A stretch of 64,000 nt of DNA from AWTP1-13 sp963814055 (GTDB taxonomy: Bacteria > Pseudomonadota > Alphaproteobacteria > Rhizobiales > Hyphomicrobiaceae): contig CAWFBJ010000025.1 in NCBI GenBank assembly GCA_963814055.1, positions 248,001 through 312,000 on the forward strand. The letters are read 5' to 3'. The position numbers were made by a program, and so were the translations under genes. The notes beneath the pieces were generated by a model. The model was not told where the DNA came from, did no database searches, and saw only the letters and a list, made by a program, of their open reading frames with translations. Shown in pieces: positions 9,016-17,603 of the stretch. Position 1 is the first letter of the stretch. Each line of letters starts with the position of its first letter.

Positions 9016-9210
9016 ATGCACAGCCGTTTGCCGCTTTGCGTTGCGATTGCCCTGACTGTGGCAGGAATGCTCAGCATTCCCGGCTGCGGCGTGCGTGGCT
9101 CGCTTGAGGCGCCGCCGAAGGAAAAAACCGAGACCGGCGGGGCCACGCCTGGCACACCCGGCACGCCCGTCCCGCATAAGCCATCCATACTCGACCCGTT
9201 GATCCGCTGA
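9016..9210 (+). CDS. lptM: Small lipoprotein of the LptM/YifL type
   Basis: A 64-residue lipoprotein. The signal LPLCVAIALTVAGMLSIPGC ends in a lipobox with Cys at the cleavage site, followed by GVRGSLEAPP, the short CGxxGxLxxPP motif of the LptM family. In enterobacteria LptM helps maturation of the LptD lipopolysaccharide translocon; that role here is by family analogy only. It sits between argH and lysA, 10 bases before lysA, which is the standard place for this gene in Proteobacteria. A GTG at 9010 would add two residues. Confidence 0.8.
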   Translation: MHSRLPLCVAIALTVAGMLSIPGCGVRGSLEAPPKEKTETGGATPGTPGTPVPHKPSILDPLIR

Positions 9211-9220
9211 CGGGCCTCCC

Positions 9221-10489
9221 ATGCACCATTTCGCCTACCGCGGCGGGGTCCTCCACGCGGAGGACGTGAGTCTGGCCCACATCGCCGGCGCGGTGGGTAC
9301 ACCGTTCTACTGCTACAGCTCTGCAACCCTGGAGCGGCACTACCGTGTGCTGCAGCAGGCGTTCGCTGGGCTGGACACCCTCATCTGCTACGCCATCAAG
9401 GCCAACTCCAACCAGGCCGTCATAGCCACTCTGGCGCGTCTGGGCGCCGGCATGGACGTGGTGTCGGAAGGTGAGCTGCGCCGCGCCAGGACCGCAGGCG
9501 TGCCTGCCGATCGCATCATCTTTGCCGGCGTGGGCAAGACCCGGGAAGAAATGGCCTATGCCCTCGCCGAAGGCATCCGGGGCTTCAATGTCGAGTCCGA
9601 GCCCGAACTCGACGCGCTGAGCGAAGTCGCCACGGGCCTAGGCCGGACAGCCCACATAGCCCTGCGCATCAACCCGGACGTCGATGCCAAGACGCATGCC
9701 AAAATCTCCACCGGCAAGGCAGAAAACAAATTCGGCATTGCCTTCGGCGACGCACCGCGCCTCTATGCGAAGGCCGCCAAGCTCCCCGGCATCAAGATTG
9801 CCGGCGTCCACATGCACATCGGCAGCCAGATCACCGACCTCAAGCCGTTCCGCGACGCCTTCACGCTGATGCGCGAGCTGGTCGGTGAGTTGCGCCGCGC
9901 CGGACACGCCATCGAGCACCTCGACATGGGCGGCGGCCTCGGCGTGCCGTACCACTCGGGCAACGACATCCCGCCCTCGCCACAAGCCTACGCCGACGTC
10001 GTGCGCGAAACGGTGGGTGATCTGGGCTTGAAGATCGCGCTCGAGCCGGGGCGCATGATCGTCGCCAACGCCGGCGTGCTCGTATCGCGTGTCATCTATG
10101 CCAAGCCCGGCAGCGACAAGACCTTCACGATCGTCGATGCCGCCATGAACGATCTGATCCGCCCCACGCTGTACGAGGCCGAGCATGAAATCTGGCCCGT
10201 GAACGAAGCCGCCGCAAGCACGGCGCCGATCGTGCAGGACGTGGTGGGTCCGGTGTGCGAAACCGGCGACTACCTTGCCCTCAACCGAAAGCTGCCGCCG
10301 TTCGCCTCCGGCGATCTCATCGCCTTCATGACGGCAGGCGCCTACGGCGCAGCGATGTCGTCAACCTACAACACGCGCCTGCTGGTGCCCGAAGTGCTGG
10401 TGAAGGGTAGCGACTACGCCGTCGTTCGGCCCCGCCAGAGTTACGACGAATTGATCGGACTAGACAGGGTGCCGGAGTGGCTGGCGTAG
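9221..10489 (+). CDS. lysA: Diaminopimelate decarboxylase
   Basis: LysA decarboxylates meso-diaminopimelate to lysine with PLP. The 422-residue product has the fold III alanine-racemase-like barrel: ICYAIKANSNQAV with the Schiff-base Lys, HMHIGSQITD with the conserved His, LDMGGGLGVPY for phosphate binding, ALEPGRMIVANAGVLVSRV, and the C-terminal domain with VVGPVCETGDYLA carrying the catalytic Cys and MTAGAYGAAMSSTYN. Start at 9221 gives the family's usual N-terminus (MHHFAYRGGVLHAEDVSL). It closes the argH-lptM-lysA group. Confidence 0.97.
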   Translation: MHHFAYRGGVLHAEDVSLAHIAGAVGTPFYCYSSATLERHYRVLQQAFAGLDTLICYAIKANSNQAVIATLARLGAGMDVVSEGELRRARTAGVPADRIIFAGVGKTREEMAYALAEGIRGFNVESEPELDALSEVATGLGRTAHIALRINPDVDAKTHAKISTGKAENKFGIAFGDAPRLYAKAAKLPGIKIAGVHMHIGSQITDLKPFRDAFTLMRELVGELRRAGHAIEHLDMGGGLGVPYHSGNDIPPSPQAYADVVRETVGDLGLKIALEPGRMIVANAGVLVSRVIYAKPGSDKTFTIVDAAMNDLIRPTLYEAEHEIWPVNEAAASTAPIVQDVVGPVCETGDYLALNRKLPPFASGDLIAFMTAGAYGAAMSSTYNTRLLVPEVLVKGSDYAVVRPRQSYDELIGLDRVPEWLA

Positions 10490-10592
10490 GTGCGCCGAGG
10501 CCGGTGATCAAGTTTCTGCGACGCTCGTCATCCTGACGCCCATGTTCCCAATTTCGATGGAGGAAAGCGTCGGATTGGATCGGGGTGTTTCG

Positions 10593-11300
10593 ATGAAGCG
10601 CGAACAGTCTCCCTTTCCGCCCGCCTGGTGGGGCACATCGCTGGAGAATGTTGGCCTGCAAGAGCAGCGCCCGGACGTCGGCACCTATGGGTGCTACGCA
10701 TTTGCCAACCTGCCCGATCTGCCGGTGCCGCTCGATGGCAATTTCGGCTGGCTCGCCGAGGCCCCTGCACACGAGTATCACGTCGGTACAGAAGGGGCGG
10801 TCGAGCATGCAAGGCAAGTGGCCAAGCTTGTCGAGGCATGCGGCGCAGCCGGAGTATCGCTGCCGTGTTCATTCCTGAAATTCATGCAGGAACCAGAGCT
10901 GCAGCGCAGGATCCGGTCAAACACTCATTGCCTGCTCAACGTTGCCGAGGGCCCTGTCGCGTCCCCCGTTGGGGAGGGCACACTGGTTCGCTTCCTGGCG
11001 GATTCGCAGGGCTGCGTGTTCTGGTATTTGTACGTGCTAGCGGGCAGTGCTGATCATGCCATCGTATCCAGTCCGGATTTCTACGACCCGAGCGGTGAAA
11101 CGCTGGACGACAAGGAGCCCGACCCGGGCGCTCTCGTGTTCGGTGCCGAGTTGTTCGAAGCGTTCCTCTGCCGGTTCTGGATCGAAAATGAACTCTGGTT
11201 TTCGGGGTACGAAGGCACGCCGATAAGTGCAGAAGGTCGGCGGTATCTTGACCTGTATCGCAAATCCCAGCCACATCCGCTGACCGGGCGACCGGTCTGA
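10593..11300 (+). CDS. Uncharacterised soluble protein
   Basis: About 235 residues, not recognised. The protein is acidic and aromatic, without signal peptide or membrane segment. Recognisable spots are SPFPPAWWGTSLENVGL near the start, an LPCSFLKFM helix, a core with FLADSQGCVFWYLYVL, and a C-terminal FWIENELWFSGYEG. The QGCVFWYLYVL core recalls uncharacterised proteins scattered in Actinobacteria and Proteobacteria, but I cannot assign a domain. The start is uncertain: ATG 10593, TTG 10575 (nine bases after GGAGGAAA) or ATG 10542 are all possible. It stands alone between lysA and asd, convergent with asd. Confidence 0.6.
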   Translation: MKREQSPFPPAWWGTSLENVGLQEQRPDVGTYGCYAFANLPDLPVPLDGNFGWLAEAPAHEYHVGTEGAVEHARQVAKLVEACGAAGVSLPCSFLKFMQEPELQRRIRSNTHCLLNVAEGPVASPVGEGTLVRFLADSQGCVFWYLYVLAGSADHAIVSSPDFYDPSGETLDDKEPDPGALVFGAELFEAFLCRFWIENELWFSGYEGTPISAEGRRYLDLYRKSQPHPLTGRPV

Positions 11301-11340
11301 CCGGTTCCCAGGCTATGACGGCTCCACTCGCGAGGCGACG

Positions 11341-12369
11341 CTAAGCCGCTCGCTTCAACAGCTTGCGATTGACCAGCAGCTCGGCGATCTGCACCGTATT
11401 CAGGGCCGCGCCTTTGCGCAGGTTGTCCGAGACCACCCACATCGAAAGCCCGTTCTCCACCGTGCCGTCCTCGCGGATGCGGCTGATGTAGGTGGCGTCC
11501 TCTCCGGTCGCTTCGATCGGCGTGATGTAGCCGCCCGGCTCGCGCTTATCGATCACCAGACAGCCCGGCGCCTCGCGCAGAATTGCGCGCGCCTCATCGG
11601 CTGAAATCGGCTTCTCGAACTCGATGTTCACCGCCTCCGAGTGGCCCACGAACACCGGCACGCGCACGCACGTCGCCGTCACCTTGATCCTGGGATCGAG
11701 GATCTTCTTGGTCTCGGCCACCATCTTCCACTCTTCCTTGGTGTAGCCATCCTCCATGAAGACGTCGATCTGCGGAATGCAGTTGAAGGCGATCTCCTTG
11801 GAGAAATGCTTTGGCTCGACCTCCCGGCCCGGCACATACTTGCCCTTGGTCTGGGCCCACAGCTCGTCCATGGCGTCCTTGCCGGCGCCGGAGACGGACT
11901 GATAGGTGGCAACCACCACGCGCTTGATGGTGGCGTGGTCGTGCAGGGGCTTCAACGCCACCACCAGCTGCGCCGTCGAGCAGTTCGGGTTGGCGATGAT
12001 GTTTTTCTTGGTAAAGCCAGCCACTGCAGCGGCATTGACCTCGGGCACGATCAACGGCACGTCCATGTCATAGCGCCACGCCGATGAGTTATCGATGACG
12101 ACGCAGCCCTTGGCTGCGATCTTCGGCGACCACTCCTTCGAAACGCTGCCGCCGGCCGACATCAGGCAGAAGTCGACCTTGGAGAAATCGAACTTCTCGA
12201 GGTCCTGGCACTTGAGCGTTTTCTCGCCGAAAGACGCTTCAATGCCGACAGACCGGCGCGAGGCGATCGCGTGCACTTCCCCGACAGGGAATTGGCGTTC
12301 ACTCAGGATCGACAGCATTTCGCGGCCCACATTGCCCGTGGCACCGACGATGGCGACGTTGTAGCTCAT
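11341..12369 (-). CDS. asd: Aspartate-semialdehyde dehydrogenase
   Basis: Asd reduces aspartyl phosphate to aspartate semialdehyde with NADPH, the branch point to lysine, methionine and threonine. The 342-residue product has the NADP-binding start MSYNVAIVGATGNVGREMLS, the active-site Cys in IIANPNCSTAQLVVALKPL, and the His-containing segment CVRVPVFVGHSEAVNIEF. ATG at 12369 is the family start; the open frame extends upstream without support. A parS-like palindrome lies 16 bases upstream of the start codon. With dapD, dapE and lysA in the same 10 kb it completes most of the lysine pathway. Confidence 0.96.
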   Translation of the reverse strand: MSYNVAIVGATGNVGREMLSILSERQFPVGEVHAIASRRSVGIEASFGEKTLKCQDLEKFDFSKVDFCLMSAGGSVSKEWSPKIAAKGCVVIDNSSAWRYDMDVPLIVPEVNAAAVAGFTKKNIIANPNCSTAQLVVALKPLHDHATIKRVVVATYQSVSGAGKDAMDELWAQTKGKYVPGREVEPKHFSKEIAFNCIPQIDVFMEDGYTKEEWKMVAETKKILDPRIKVTATCVRVPVFVGHSEAVNIEFEKPISADEARAILREAPGCLVIDKREPGGYITPIEATGEDATYISRIREDGTVENGLSMWVVSDNLRKGAALNTVQIAELLVNRKLLKRAA

Positions 12370-12385
12370 GGTGTTAACTTCCGAA

Positions 12386-12401
12386 CGTTTCACGTGAAAC
12401 G
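12386..12401. promoter_or_regulatory. parS-like centromere site (ParB-binding palindrome)
   Basis: CGTTTCACGTGAAACG is a perfect 16-bp palindrome that matches the widely conserved chromosomal parS consensus TGTTTCACGTGAAACA at 14 of 16 positions; only the two end bases differ and they still pair. It lies between the start of asd and the plus-strand gene at 12550. parS sites nucleate ParB and usually cluster near the replication origin. No parA, parB or dnaA lies in this window, so the assignment rests on the site alone. Confidence 0.6.
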
Positions 12402-12549
12402 ATGCACAGTGCGCGCGCTTTTACTCGCAGCCGGATGGCATGTCCATCGGTTAAGGGGACGCTGGCGCCAATTGTCCCTTGGCAGCCACAATACTTCGTT
12501 ACGACGTGCCCATTGGTGCGTCAGCCTGTGCTTTGCAGGAGTTTTTGGT

Positions 12550-13014
12550 GTGAGGACCTGGGGGCGGTGGGTAGCGCTCTGCACGCTGGCTCTCGGCGGC
12601 CTCGCCGCTGTGCCCGGCCTCGCCACCCCGACCAACACATGGATGACCGAAGAGGCCATGCGGGCGGCCTTCATCGGCAAGACGCTCGATGGCCACTATA
12701 TTGACGGTCTGCGCTGGACCGAGACCTATGGCGCCGACGGCCGGCTCGACTATCGCGAGCGCGCGCGCAATGGCCTGGGCCACTGGTATTTCCGCGGCAA
12801 CGTCTTCTGCACGTTCTACGATCCGGGCTACGGCCTCAACGGCGGCTGCTGGACAGCCATCATGGCCAGTGCGAATTGCTACGAGTTCTACATCGCCGGC
12901 CTCATCGAGGCTCAGCCCGAGGGTGAAGCCGCGCCTGGACCGCTCGGCGGCTGGGCGGCGCGCGCCTGGCGCAAGGGCGAGCCCTCGACGTGCGAGGACA
13001 AGCCCAGTGTGTAA
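12550..13014 (+). CDS. Secreted protein of unknown function
   Basis: A 154-residue product with signal peptide VRTWGRWVALCTLALGGLAA and cleavage near GLATP. The mature part carries TLDGHYIDGLRWTETYGADG, a WYFRGNVFCTFYDP segment and GGCWTAIMASANCYEFYIAG, giving three Cys that may form disulfides. I have no named family for it. The GTG at 12550 is chosen because AGGAG lies eight bases upstream and the signal peptide begins there. The gene faces away from asd. Confidence 0.65.
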   Translation: MRTWGRWVALCTLALGGLAAVPGLATPTNTWMTEEAMRAAFIGKTLDGHYIDGLRWTETYGADGRLDYRERARNGLGHWYFRGNVFCTFYDPGYGLNGGCWTAIMASANCYEFYIAGLIEAQPEGEAAPGPLGGWAARAWRKGEPSTCEDKPSV

Positions 13015-13132
13015 ACCGTTGCGAAAAGCCCGCCCGGAAGCCTGGGTTGCGTTAAATCTGCTTGCGCAAACGGCCCCATCTGTCGTTATTCCGGCAACCC
13101 CTTTCTTTGTGTAGCCCTGTAAGGAAAACCGC

Positions 13133-14563
13133 ATGTCGTACACATCCCTCGAGCACTACATCGACGGCAACTGGGTCAGGCCGTCCGGCAAATCCCAGGA
13201 CGTCATCAACCCCTCCAACAGCAAGACCATCGGCGAGCTCGGGCTGGCGTCCAAGGGCGATCTCGACAAGGCTCTGGCAGCCGTCGACAAGGGTTTCAAG
13301 ACGTGGCGCAGGGTGTCGGCCTTCGAGCGCGGCAAGATCCTGCGCAAGGCCGCCGATCTCGTGCGCACGCGCGCCGACGAGATCGCCAAGGTGCTCACCC
13401 AAGAGCAGGGCAAGATCCTGGCGGAAGCCAAAATGGAGCTGATCAGCGCCGCCGACATCATCGACTGGTTCGCGGGCGAGGGGCAGCGCGCCTATGGCCG
13501 CATCATCCCTGCGCGCGCCGACGGCGTCCGCAACATGGTGATCATGGAACCGATCGGCCCGGTGGCCGGCTTCGCGCCCTGGAATTTCCCGGTCACGCAG
13601 GCCGTACGCAAGATCGCCGCGTCGCTGGCGGCGGGCTGCTCGATCATCATCAAGTGTCCGGAAGAGACGCCGGGCTCGCCGATCGGCCTCGTCAAGTGTT
13701 TCCACGACGCGGGCGTGCCGCCAGGCGTCATCAACCTGGTCTACGGCGTTCCTGCCGAGATCTCGGAATATCTCATTCCGAACCCGATCATCCGCAAGGT
13801 CTCCTTCACGGGCTCGGTGCCGGTCGGCAAGCACTTGAATGCGCTCGCCGCTTCGCACATGAAGCGCGCCACGATGGAGCTCGGCGGCCACGCGCCGGTG
13901 CTGGTGTTCGATGACGCCGACGTCGACGGCGCCGCCAAGCTGATGGGCGCCTTCAAGTATCGCAACGCCGGCCAGGTGTGCGTGTCGCCGACGCGGTTCT
14001 TCGTGCACGACAAGGTCTATGACAAGTTCGTCGGCCAGTTCATCGACATCGCCAACAACACCAAGGTCGGCGACGGACTCGAGGCGGATAGCAAGATGGG
14101 CCCGCTCGCCAATCCGCGCCGCATCAATGCCATCGAGGGCTTCATTGCCGACGCCCAGGACAAGGGCGCCAAGGTGGCCGCCGGCGGAAAGCGCATCGGC
14201 AACCAGGGCAACTTCTTCCAGCCCACGGTGCTGACCGATGTGCCCGAGAATGCCCGCATCATGAACGAGGAGCCCTTCGGCCCCGTCGCCGTGATGCTGC
14301 GCTTCAAGGAAACCGACGACGTGCTGTCGCGCGCCAACAAGCTGCCGTTCGGCCTCGCCAGCTACGCTTTCACCAAGAACGCCAACACGGCGACCAAGGT
14401 GGCCGACGCGCTCGACAGCGGCATGGTGACCATCAACCACTTCGGCATCGCGCTGCCCGAGACGCCCTTCGGTGGCGTCAAGGATTCAGGCTACGGCCAC
14501 GAAGGCGGCATCGAGGGTCTGCAGGTCTACATGCAGGCCAAGTTCATCAGCCACCTGGGCTGA
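13133..14563 (+). CDS. NAD(P)-dependent aldehyde dehydrogenase, succinate-semialdehyde dehydrogenase type
   Basis: The 476-residue protein is a standard aldehyde dehydrogenase. It shows the cofactor site GPVAGFAPWNFPVTQAVRKI, the general-base Glu in ATMELGGHAPVLVFDDAD, and the nucleophile Cys in RNAGQVCVSPTRFFVHD. The N-terminus HYIDGNWVRPSGKSQDVINP and the overall pattern fit the GabD/succinate-semialdehyde group, but substrate cannot be fixed by sequence reading. It is followed by a strong hairpin at 14592-14623. No partner gene such as an aminotransferase for GABA lies beside it. Confidence 0.88.
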   Translation: MSYTSLEHYIDGNWVRPSGKSQDVINPSNSKTIGELGLASKGDLDKALAAVDKGFKTWRRVSAFERGKILRKAADLVRTRADEIAKVLTQEQGKILAEAKMELISAADIIDWFAGEGQRAYGRIIPARADGVRNMVIMEPIGPVAGFAPWNFPVTQAVRKIAASLAAGCSIIIKCPEETPGSPIGLVKCFHDAGVPPGVINLVYGVPAEISEYLIPNPIIRKVSFTGSVPVGKHLNALAASHMKRATMELGGHAPVLVFDDADVDGAAKLMGAFKYRNAGQVCVSPTRFFVHDKVYDKFVGQFIDIANNTKVGDGLEADSKMGPLANPRRINAIEGFIADAQDKGAKVAAGGKRIGNQGNFFQPTVLTDVPENARIMNEEPFGPVAVMLRFKETDDVLSRANKLPFGLASYAFTKNANTATKVADALDSGMVTINHFGIALPETPFGGVKDSGYGHEGGIEGLQVYMQAKFISHLG

Positions 14564-14591
14564 GAGTCAGAAACTCGGTGTACGCGTGCAA

Positions 14592-14623
14592 AAGGCGGCA
14601 ACTCATTCCTGAGCTGCCGCCTT
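14592..14623 (+). terminator. Terminator hairpin after aldehyde dehydrogenase (possibly bidirectional)
   Basis: AAGGCGGCA pairs perfectly with TGCCGCCTT over 9 bp, with a further CTCA/TGAG pair in the loop. It sits 28 bases after the aldehyde dehydrogenase stop and between two convergent genes. An A-rich run on the left would give a short U tract for the opposite strand; on the plus strand the tail is TTCGCTT. Confidence 0.7.
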
Positions 14624-14654
14624 CGCTTCAGTCCAGAAGCTGTTAGGTAACGCC

Positions 14655-14882
14655 TTAGCAACCGGCCCGGCGCATACACCGGCGGTAGTCCCCGCCGCCG
14701 CCATGGCGCTCCCGGCATACGCGATTGCGATAACGGCAAGAGCGGTACTGCACCTGCTGGGTGATTCCCTCAGTCTGCAGGGATTGGTTGGGTGTCGACA
14801 TCGGCGCGGCGGACGCAAGCTGCGCATTGAAGGCCAATCCGCCAATCATAAGACCAGAAGCAAGTGCAACGTATCGTAGCAT
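14655..14882 (-). CDS. Small secreted Cys/Arg-rich protein
   Basis: A 75-residue product with signal peptide MLRYVALASGLMIGGLAFNA, cleaved near ASAAP. The mature peptide of about 45 residues ends in CRYRNRVCRERHGGGGDYRR then CMRRAGC, with four Cys and many Arg, so it is small, basic and probably disulfide bonded. GAGAGGAC precedes the ATG at 14882. Similar Arg/Cys-rich mini-proteins are common but uncharacterised in Hyphomicrobiales. It may be cotranscribed with the upstream aminotransferase (166-base gap) or stand alone. Confidence 0.6.
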   Translation of the reverse strand: MLRYVALASGLMIGGLAFNAQLASAAPMSTPNQSLQTEGITQQVQYRSCRYRNRVCRERHGGGGDYRRCMRRAGC

Positions 14883-15048
14883 TCGTCCTCTCCATGGATG
14901 TCCCGGCGCCCTGACAACAACGAACGCGGGCAGGAGTTCCCGTCGGTCACGCTTCAATCTGACAACTGCCGGTCCAAGATCGTTGTGCTCCGCCAAACGG
15001 CAATTTTCCCGGGCTGGGGCAATTTTTTCCTAGTTCCCTCGCGGTTTA

Positions 15049-16233
15049 TCAAGCCGCCACTTCGCCCCCAAGGAATTCCACCGCCGCCTGCACGCCGCCG
15101 GAGCCGTGCGGGATGCCGAGCGCCTTCAGCCCCATCTCGACGGCCCCCAGGGTGCCAAGGACCATGGGAGCGTTGCAGTGGCCCATGTGGGCGATGCGGA
15201 AGGCCTTGCCGGTGAGTTCGCCCAGCCCGACGCCCAGCACGACGTTGCACTTGTCGCGGCAGTAATCGAGCAGCGGCTGCGGATTGCGGTCCTGCATGAG
15301 GATGCAGGTGATCGAGTTCGCCCGCTCCGCCGGGTTGGGGATACTGAAGGCCAGCACCTGCCCCTCCGACCACTTCGCCACGGCCAGCCGCGTCGCCTCG
15401 GCCAGCAGCTTGTGGCGGCGGAACGCATTCTCGAGCCCCTCGGCCATCAACATGTCGATCGCCTTGCGCAGGCCGAACAGCAGGTGCTCGGGCGGCGTGC
15501 CGCAATACTTCTGATAGTGGATCTCACCCTCGCGGAAGGTCCAGTCCCAATACAGCGTGCGCAGGTTCGCCGTGGTGTGCACCTCCCGCGCGCGCGCATT
15601 GGCGGCGACGAAGGCCAGGCCCGGCGGCGTCATCAGGCCCTTCTGGGAACCCGACATCGCCACGTCGATGCCCCAGGCGTCCATGTCGAACGGCATGCAC
15701 CCGAGCGAAGCCACGCCGTCCACCATCAGCAGTGCCGGATGCTTGGCGGCATCCATCGCCTTGCGGATGGCCGGGATGTCGTTGACGACGCCCGACGCCG
15801 TGTCGATCTGCACCACGAAGATGGCCTTGATGGTATGGCTCTTGTCGCGTTTCAGCCGTTCCTCGACGGCCGCCGGATCGACGGCGCGGCGCCAGCCGGC
15901 CTCCAGCAGCTCCACCTGGACGCCCATCATCTGCGCCATCTCGCCCCAGCCGCGCGCGAAACGGCCGCTCTCCAGCACCAGCACTTGGTCGCCGCGGGAG
16001 AGCACGTTGGTGAAAGCCGCCTCCCAGCCGCCGTGGCCGTTGGCGGCGTAGATGTAGATGCGGCCTTTGGTACGGAAGATCTTCTGCAAGTCCGCCATAC
16101 AGCTGTCGGTGATGCCGATCATCTCGCCGGCATAGATGTCCATGGCCGGACGATGCATGGCCTGCAGCACCTCGTCGGGCACGTTGGTCGGGCCGGGAAT
16201 GCTCAGGAACTGTCTGCCGTTGCTGACCGTCAT
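15049..16233 (-). CDS. Serine--glyoxylate aminotransferase-like class V aminotransferase
   Basis: The 394-residue protein is a PLP class V aminotransferase of the alanine/serine-glyoxylate type: QFLSIPGPTNVPDEVLQAMH at the start, YIYAANGHGGWEAAFTNVL, the cofactor Asp in LLMVDGVASLGCMPFDMD, and the Schiff-base Lys in DVAMSGSQKGLMTPPGL. In methylotrophs this enzyme makes glycine and hydroxypyruvate from serine and glyoxylate in the serine cycle. Its start codon overlaps the stop of nth (ATGA), so the two are translationally coupled. No other serine-cycle gene is in the window, so photorespiratory-type glyoxylate removal is also possible. Confidence 0.88.
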   Translation of the reverse strand: MTVSNGRQFLSIPGPTNVPDEVLQAMHRPAMDIYAGEMIGITDSCMADLQKIFRTKGRIYIYAANGHGGWEAAFTNVLSRGDQVLVLESGRFARGWGEMAQMMGVQVELLEAGWRRAVDPAAVEERLKRDKSHTIKAIFVVQIDTASGVVNDIPAIRKAMDAAKHPALLMVDGVASLGCMPFDMDAWGIDVAMSGSQKGLMTPPGLAFVAANARAREVHTTANLRTLYWDWTFREGEIHYQKYCGTPPEHLLFGLRKAIDMLMAEGLENAFRRHKLLAEATRLAVAKWSEGQVLAFSIPNPAERANSITCILMQDRNPQPLLDYCRDKCNVVLGVGLGELTGKAFRIAHMGHCNAPMVLGTLGAVEMGLKALGIPHGSGGVQAAVEFLGGEVAA

Positions 16234-16976
16234 GGATGCACTTTCTCTGCTGCTGCGACCTTGGGCGGGCCGCAATCAAACCACTTGTCTGCCGAATTGC
16301 ACAGATCGCAAACGACACAGGCGTCGCAGCGCGGCTTGCGGGCCTGGCAGATATAGCGACCGTGCAGGATGAGCCAGTGATGGGCATGCTGCAGGTACTT
16401 CTCCGGAATGACCTTCAGCAGGCCCAATTCCACTTCCTCAGGCGTCTTGCCATAGGCGAGGTCGAGGCGGTGCGCGATGCGAAAGACGTGCGTGTCCACG
16501 GCCATCGTCGGCTCGCCGAACGCGATGTTGAGCACCACGTTGGCGGTCTTGCGGCCTACGCCCGGCAACGCTTCCAGCGCTTCCCGCTCCGTCGGCACCT
16601 TGCCGCCGTGCTCGGCCAGCAGCTTCTCCGACAGCGCGATCACGTTCTTGGCCTTGTTGCGATAGAGCCCGATGGTCTTGATGCGCTCCTGCACCTCGTC
16701 CAGGCCGAGCGCCACCATTTTCCTGGGCGTATCGGCCGCCTTGAACAACCCCCGCGTCGCCTTGTTGACGCCGGCGTCGGTCGCCTGCGCCGACAGCACC
16801 ACGGCGACCAGCAGCGTATAGGGGTTCACGTATTCCAGCTCGCCCTTGGGCTCGGGATTGGCGGTCGCAAAGCGCCGGAAGATTTCCTCCACACGCTCGG
16901 GCGAAACCCGCGGGCGCCTGCCTTTAGCGCGCTTTGCCTTGCGCGGCGTCGGTCCAGGTCGAACGGCTTTGGGCAT
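16230..16976 (-). CDS. nth: Endonuclease III
   Basis: Nth is a DNA glycosylase/AP lyase that removes oxidised pyrimidines. The product has the HhH motif with catalytic Lys in LPGVGRKTANVVL, the catalytic Asp in AVDTHVFRIAHRL, and the C-terminal [4Fe-4S] loop with Cys spacing 6-2-5 (ICQARKPRCDACVVCDLC). The ATG at 16976 gives 248 residues with a basic N-terminal extension (KAVRPGPTPRKAKRAKGRRP). It is divergent from the DUF2244 gene, separated by about 43 bases, a familiar arrangement in this order. Confidence 0.95.
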   Translation of the reverse strand: MPKAVRPGPTPRKAKRAKGRRPRVSPERVEEIFRRFATANPEPKGELEYVNPYTLLVAVVLSAQATDAGVNKATRGLFKAADTPRKMVALGLDEVQERIKTIGLYRNKAKNVIALSEKLLAEHGGKVPTEREALEALPGVGRKTANVVLNIAFGEPTMAVDTHVFRIAHRLDLAYGKTPEEVELGLLKVIPEKYLQHAHHWLILHGRYICQARKPRCDACVVCDLCNSADKWFDCGPPKVAAAEKVHP

Positions 16977-17019
16977 CAGGGCTTCGCACGCGCCAGCAGC
17001 GTTGGTAGGATCGCGAGAC

Positions 17020-17520
17020 ATGAACGGAAACACGCAGCAAACGCAAGCGGAGCCCGGTACATTCCACGCCGTGCTCACCCCCTACCGGTCGCTCGGCCCG
17101 AGCGGTTTCCTGATCCTCATGATCGCCCTGGGCGCCATGGGCTTCGTGACGGGCGTGGCGTTCCTCGTTGCCGGCGCCTGGCCGGTGCTGGGCTTCTTCG
17201 GCGTGGACGTCCTGCTCGTCTATATCGCCTTCAAGCTGAACTATCGCTCCGGGCGGTTGTACGAAACCCTGGATGTCACACCTGCGCAATTCAGCTGGAC
17301 CCGCGTGCATCCCTCGGGCCGGCAGGAGCAGTTCGACTGCAACCCCTATTGGGCGCAGGTAAACTTTCGGGAATGGCCGGATGGGCGCACGGCGCTCAGC
17401 GTGGCTTCCCAGGGCAAGGAGCTCGCTTTTGCACACTTCCTGACGGACGATGAGCGCCGCGACCTGGCATCTGCCTTGAGGAAGGCTTTGTTGGCGGCAC
17501 GGGGTGGCGTTAGAATCTGA
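17020..17520 (+). CDS. DUF2244 domain-containing membrane protein
   Basis: A 166-residue protein with two transmembrane helices (FLILMIALGAMGFVTGVAFL and WPVLGFFGVDVLLVYIAFKL) followed by a cytoplasmic beta-rich domain with QFSWTRVHPSGRQEQFDC and VNFREWPDGRTALSVASQGK. This is the DUF2244 layout; the function is not known. ATG at 17020 places the first helix normally. Its position next to nth is a recurrent neighbourhood in Alphaproteobacteria. Confidence 0.82.
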   Translation: MNGNTQQTQAEPGTFHAVLTPYRSLGPSGFLILMIALGAMGFVTGVAFLVAGAWPVLGFFGVDVLLVYIAFKLNYRSGRLYETLDVTPAQFSWTRVHPSGRQEQFDCNPYWAQVNFREWPDGRTALSVASQGKELAFAHFLTDDERRDLASALRKALLAARGGVRI

Positions 17521-17603
17521 AAAGTGCACAGGAAACGGGTCGAATCACGCTCCAGAACACCCTAATTCAAGGTCACCGCCGTTCGTAACCGCGAGGATCG
17601 ACC

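Noticed and set aside
7768..9222. A 484-codon minus-strand frame opposite argH
   Set aside because: No family likeness; argH on the plus strand is complete and conserved.
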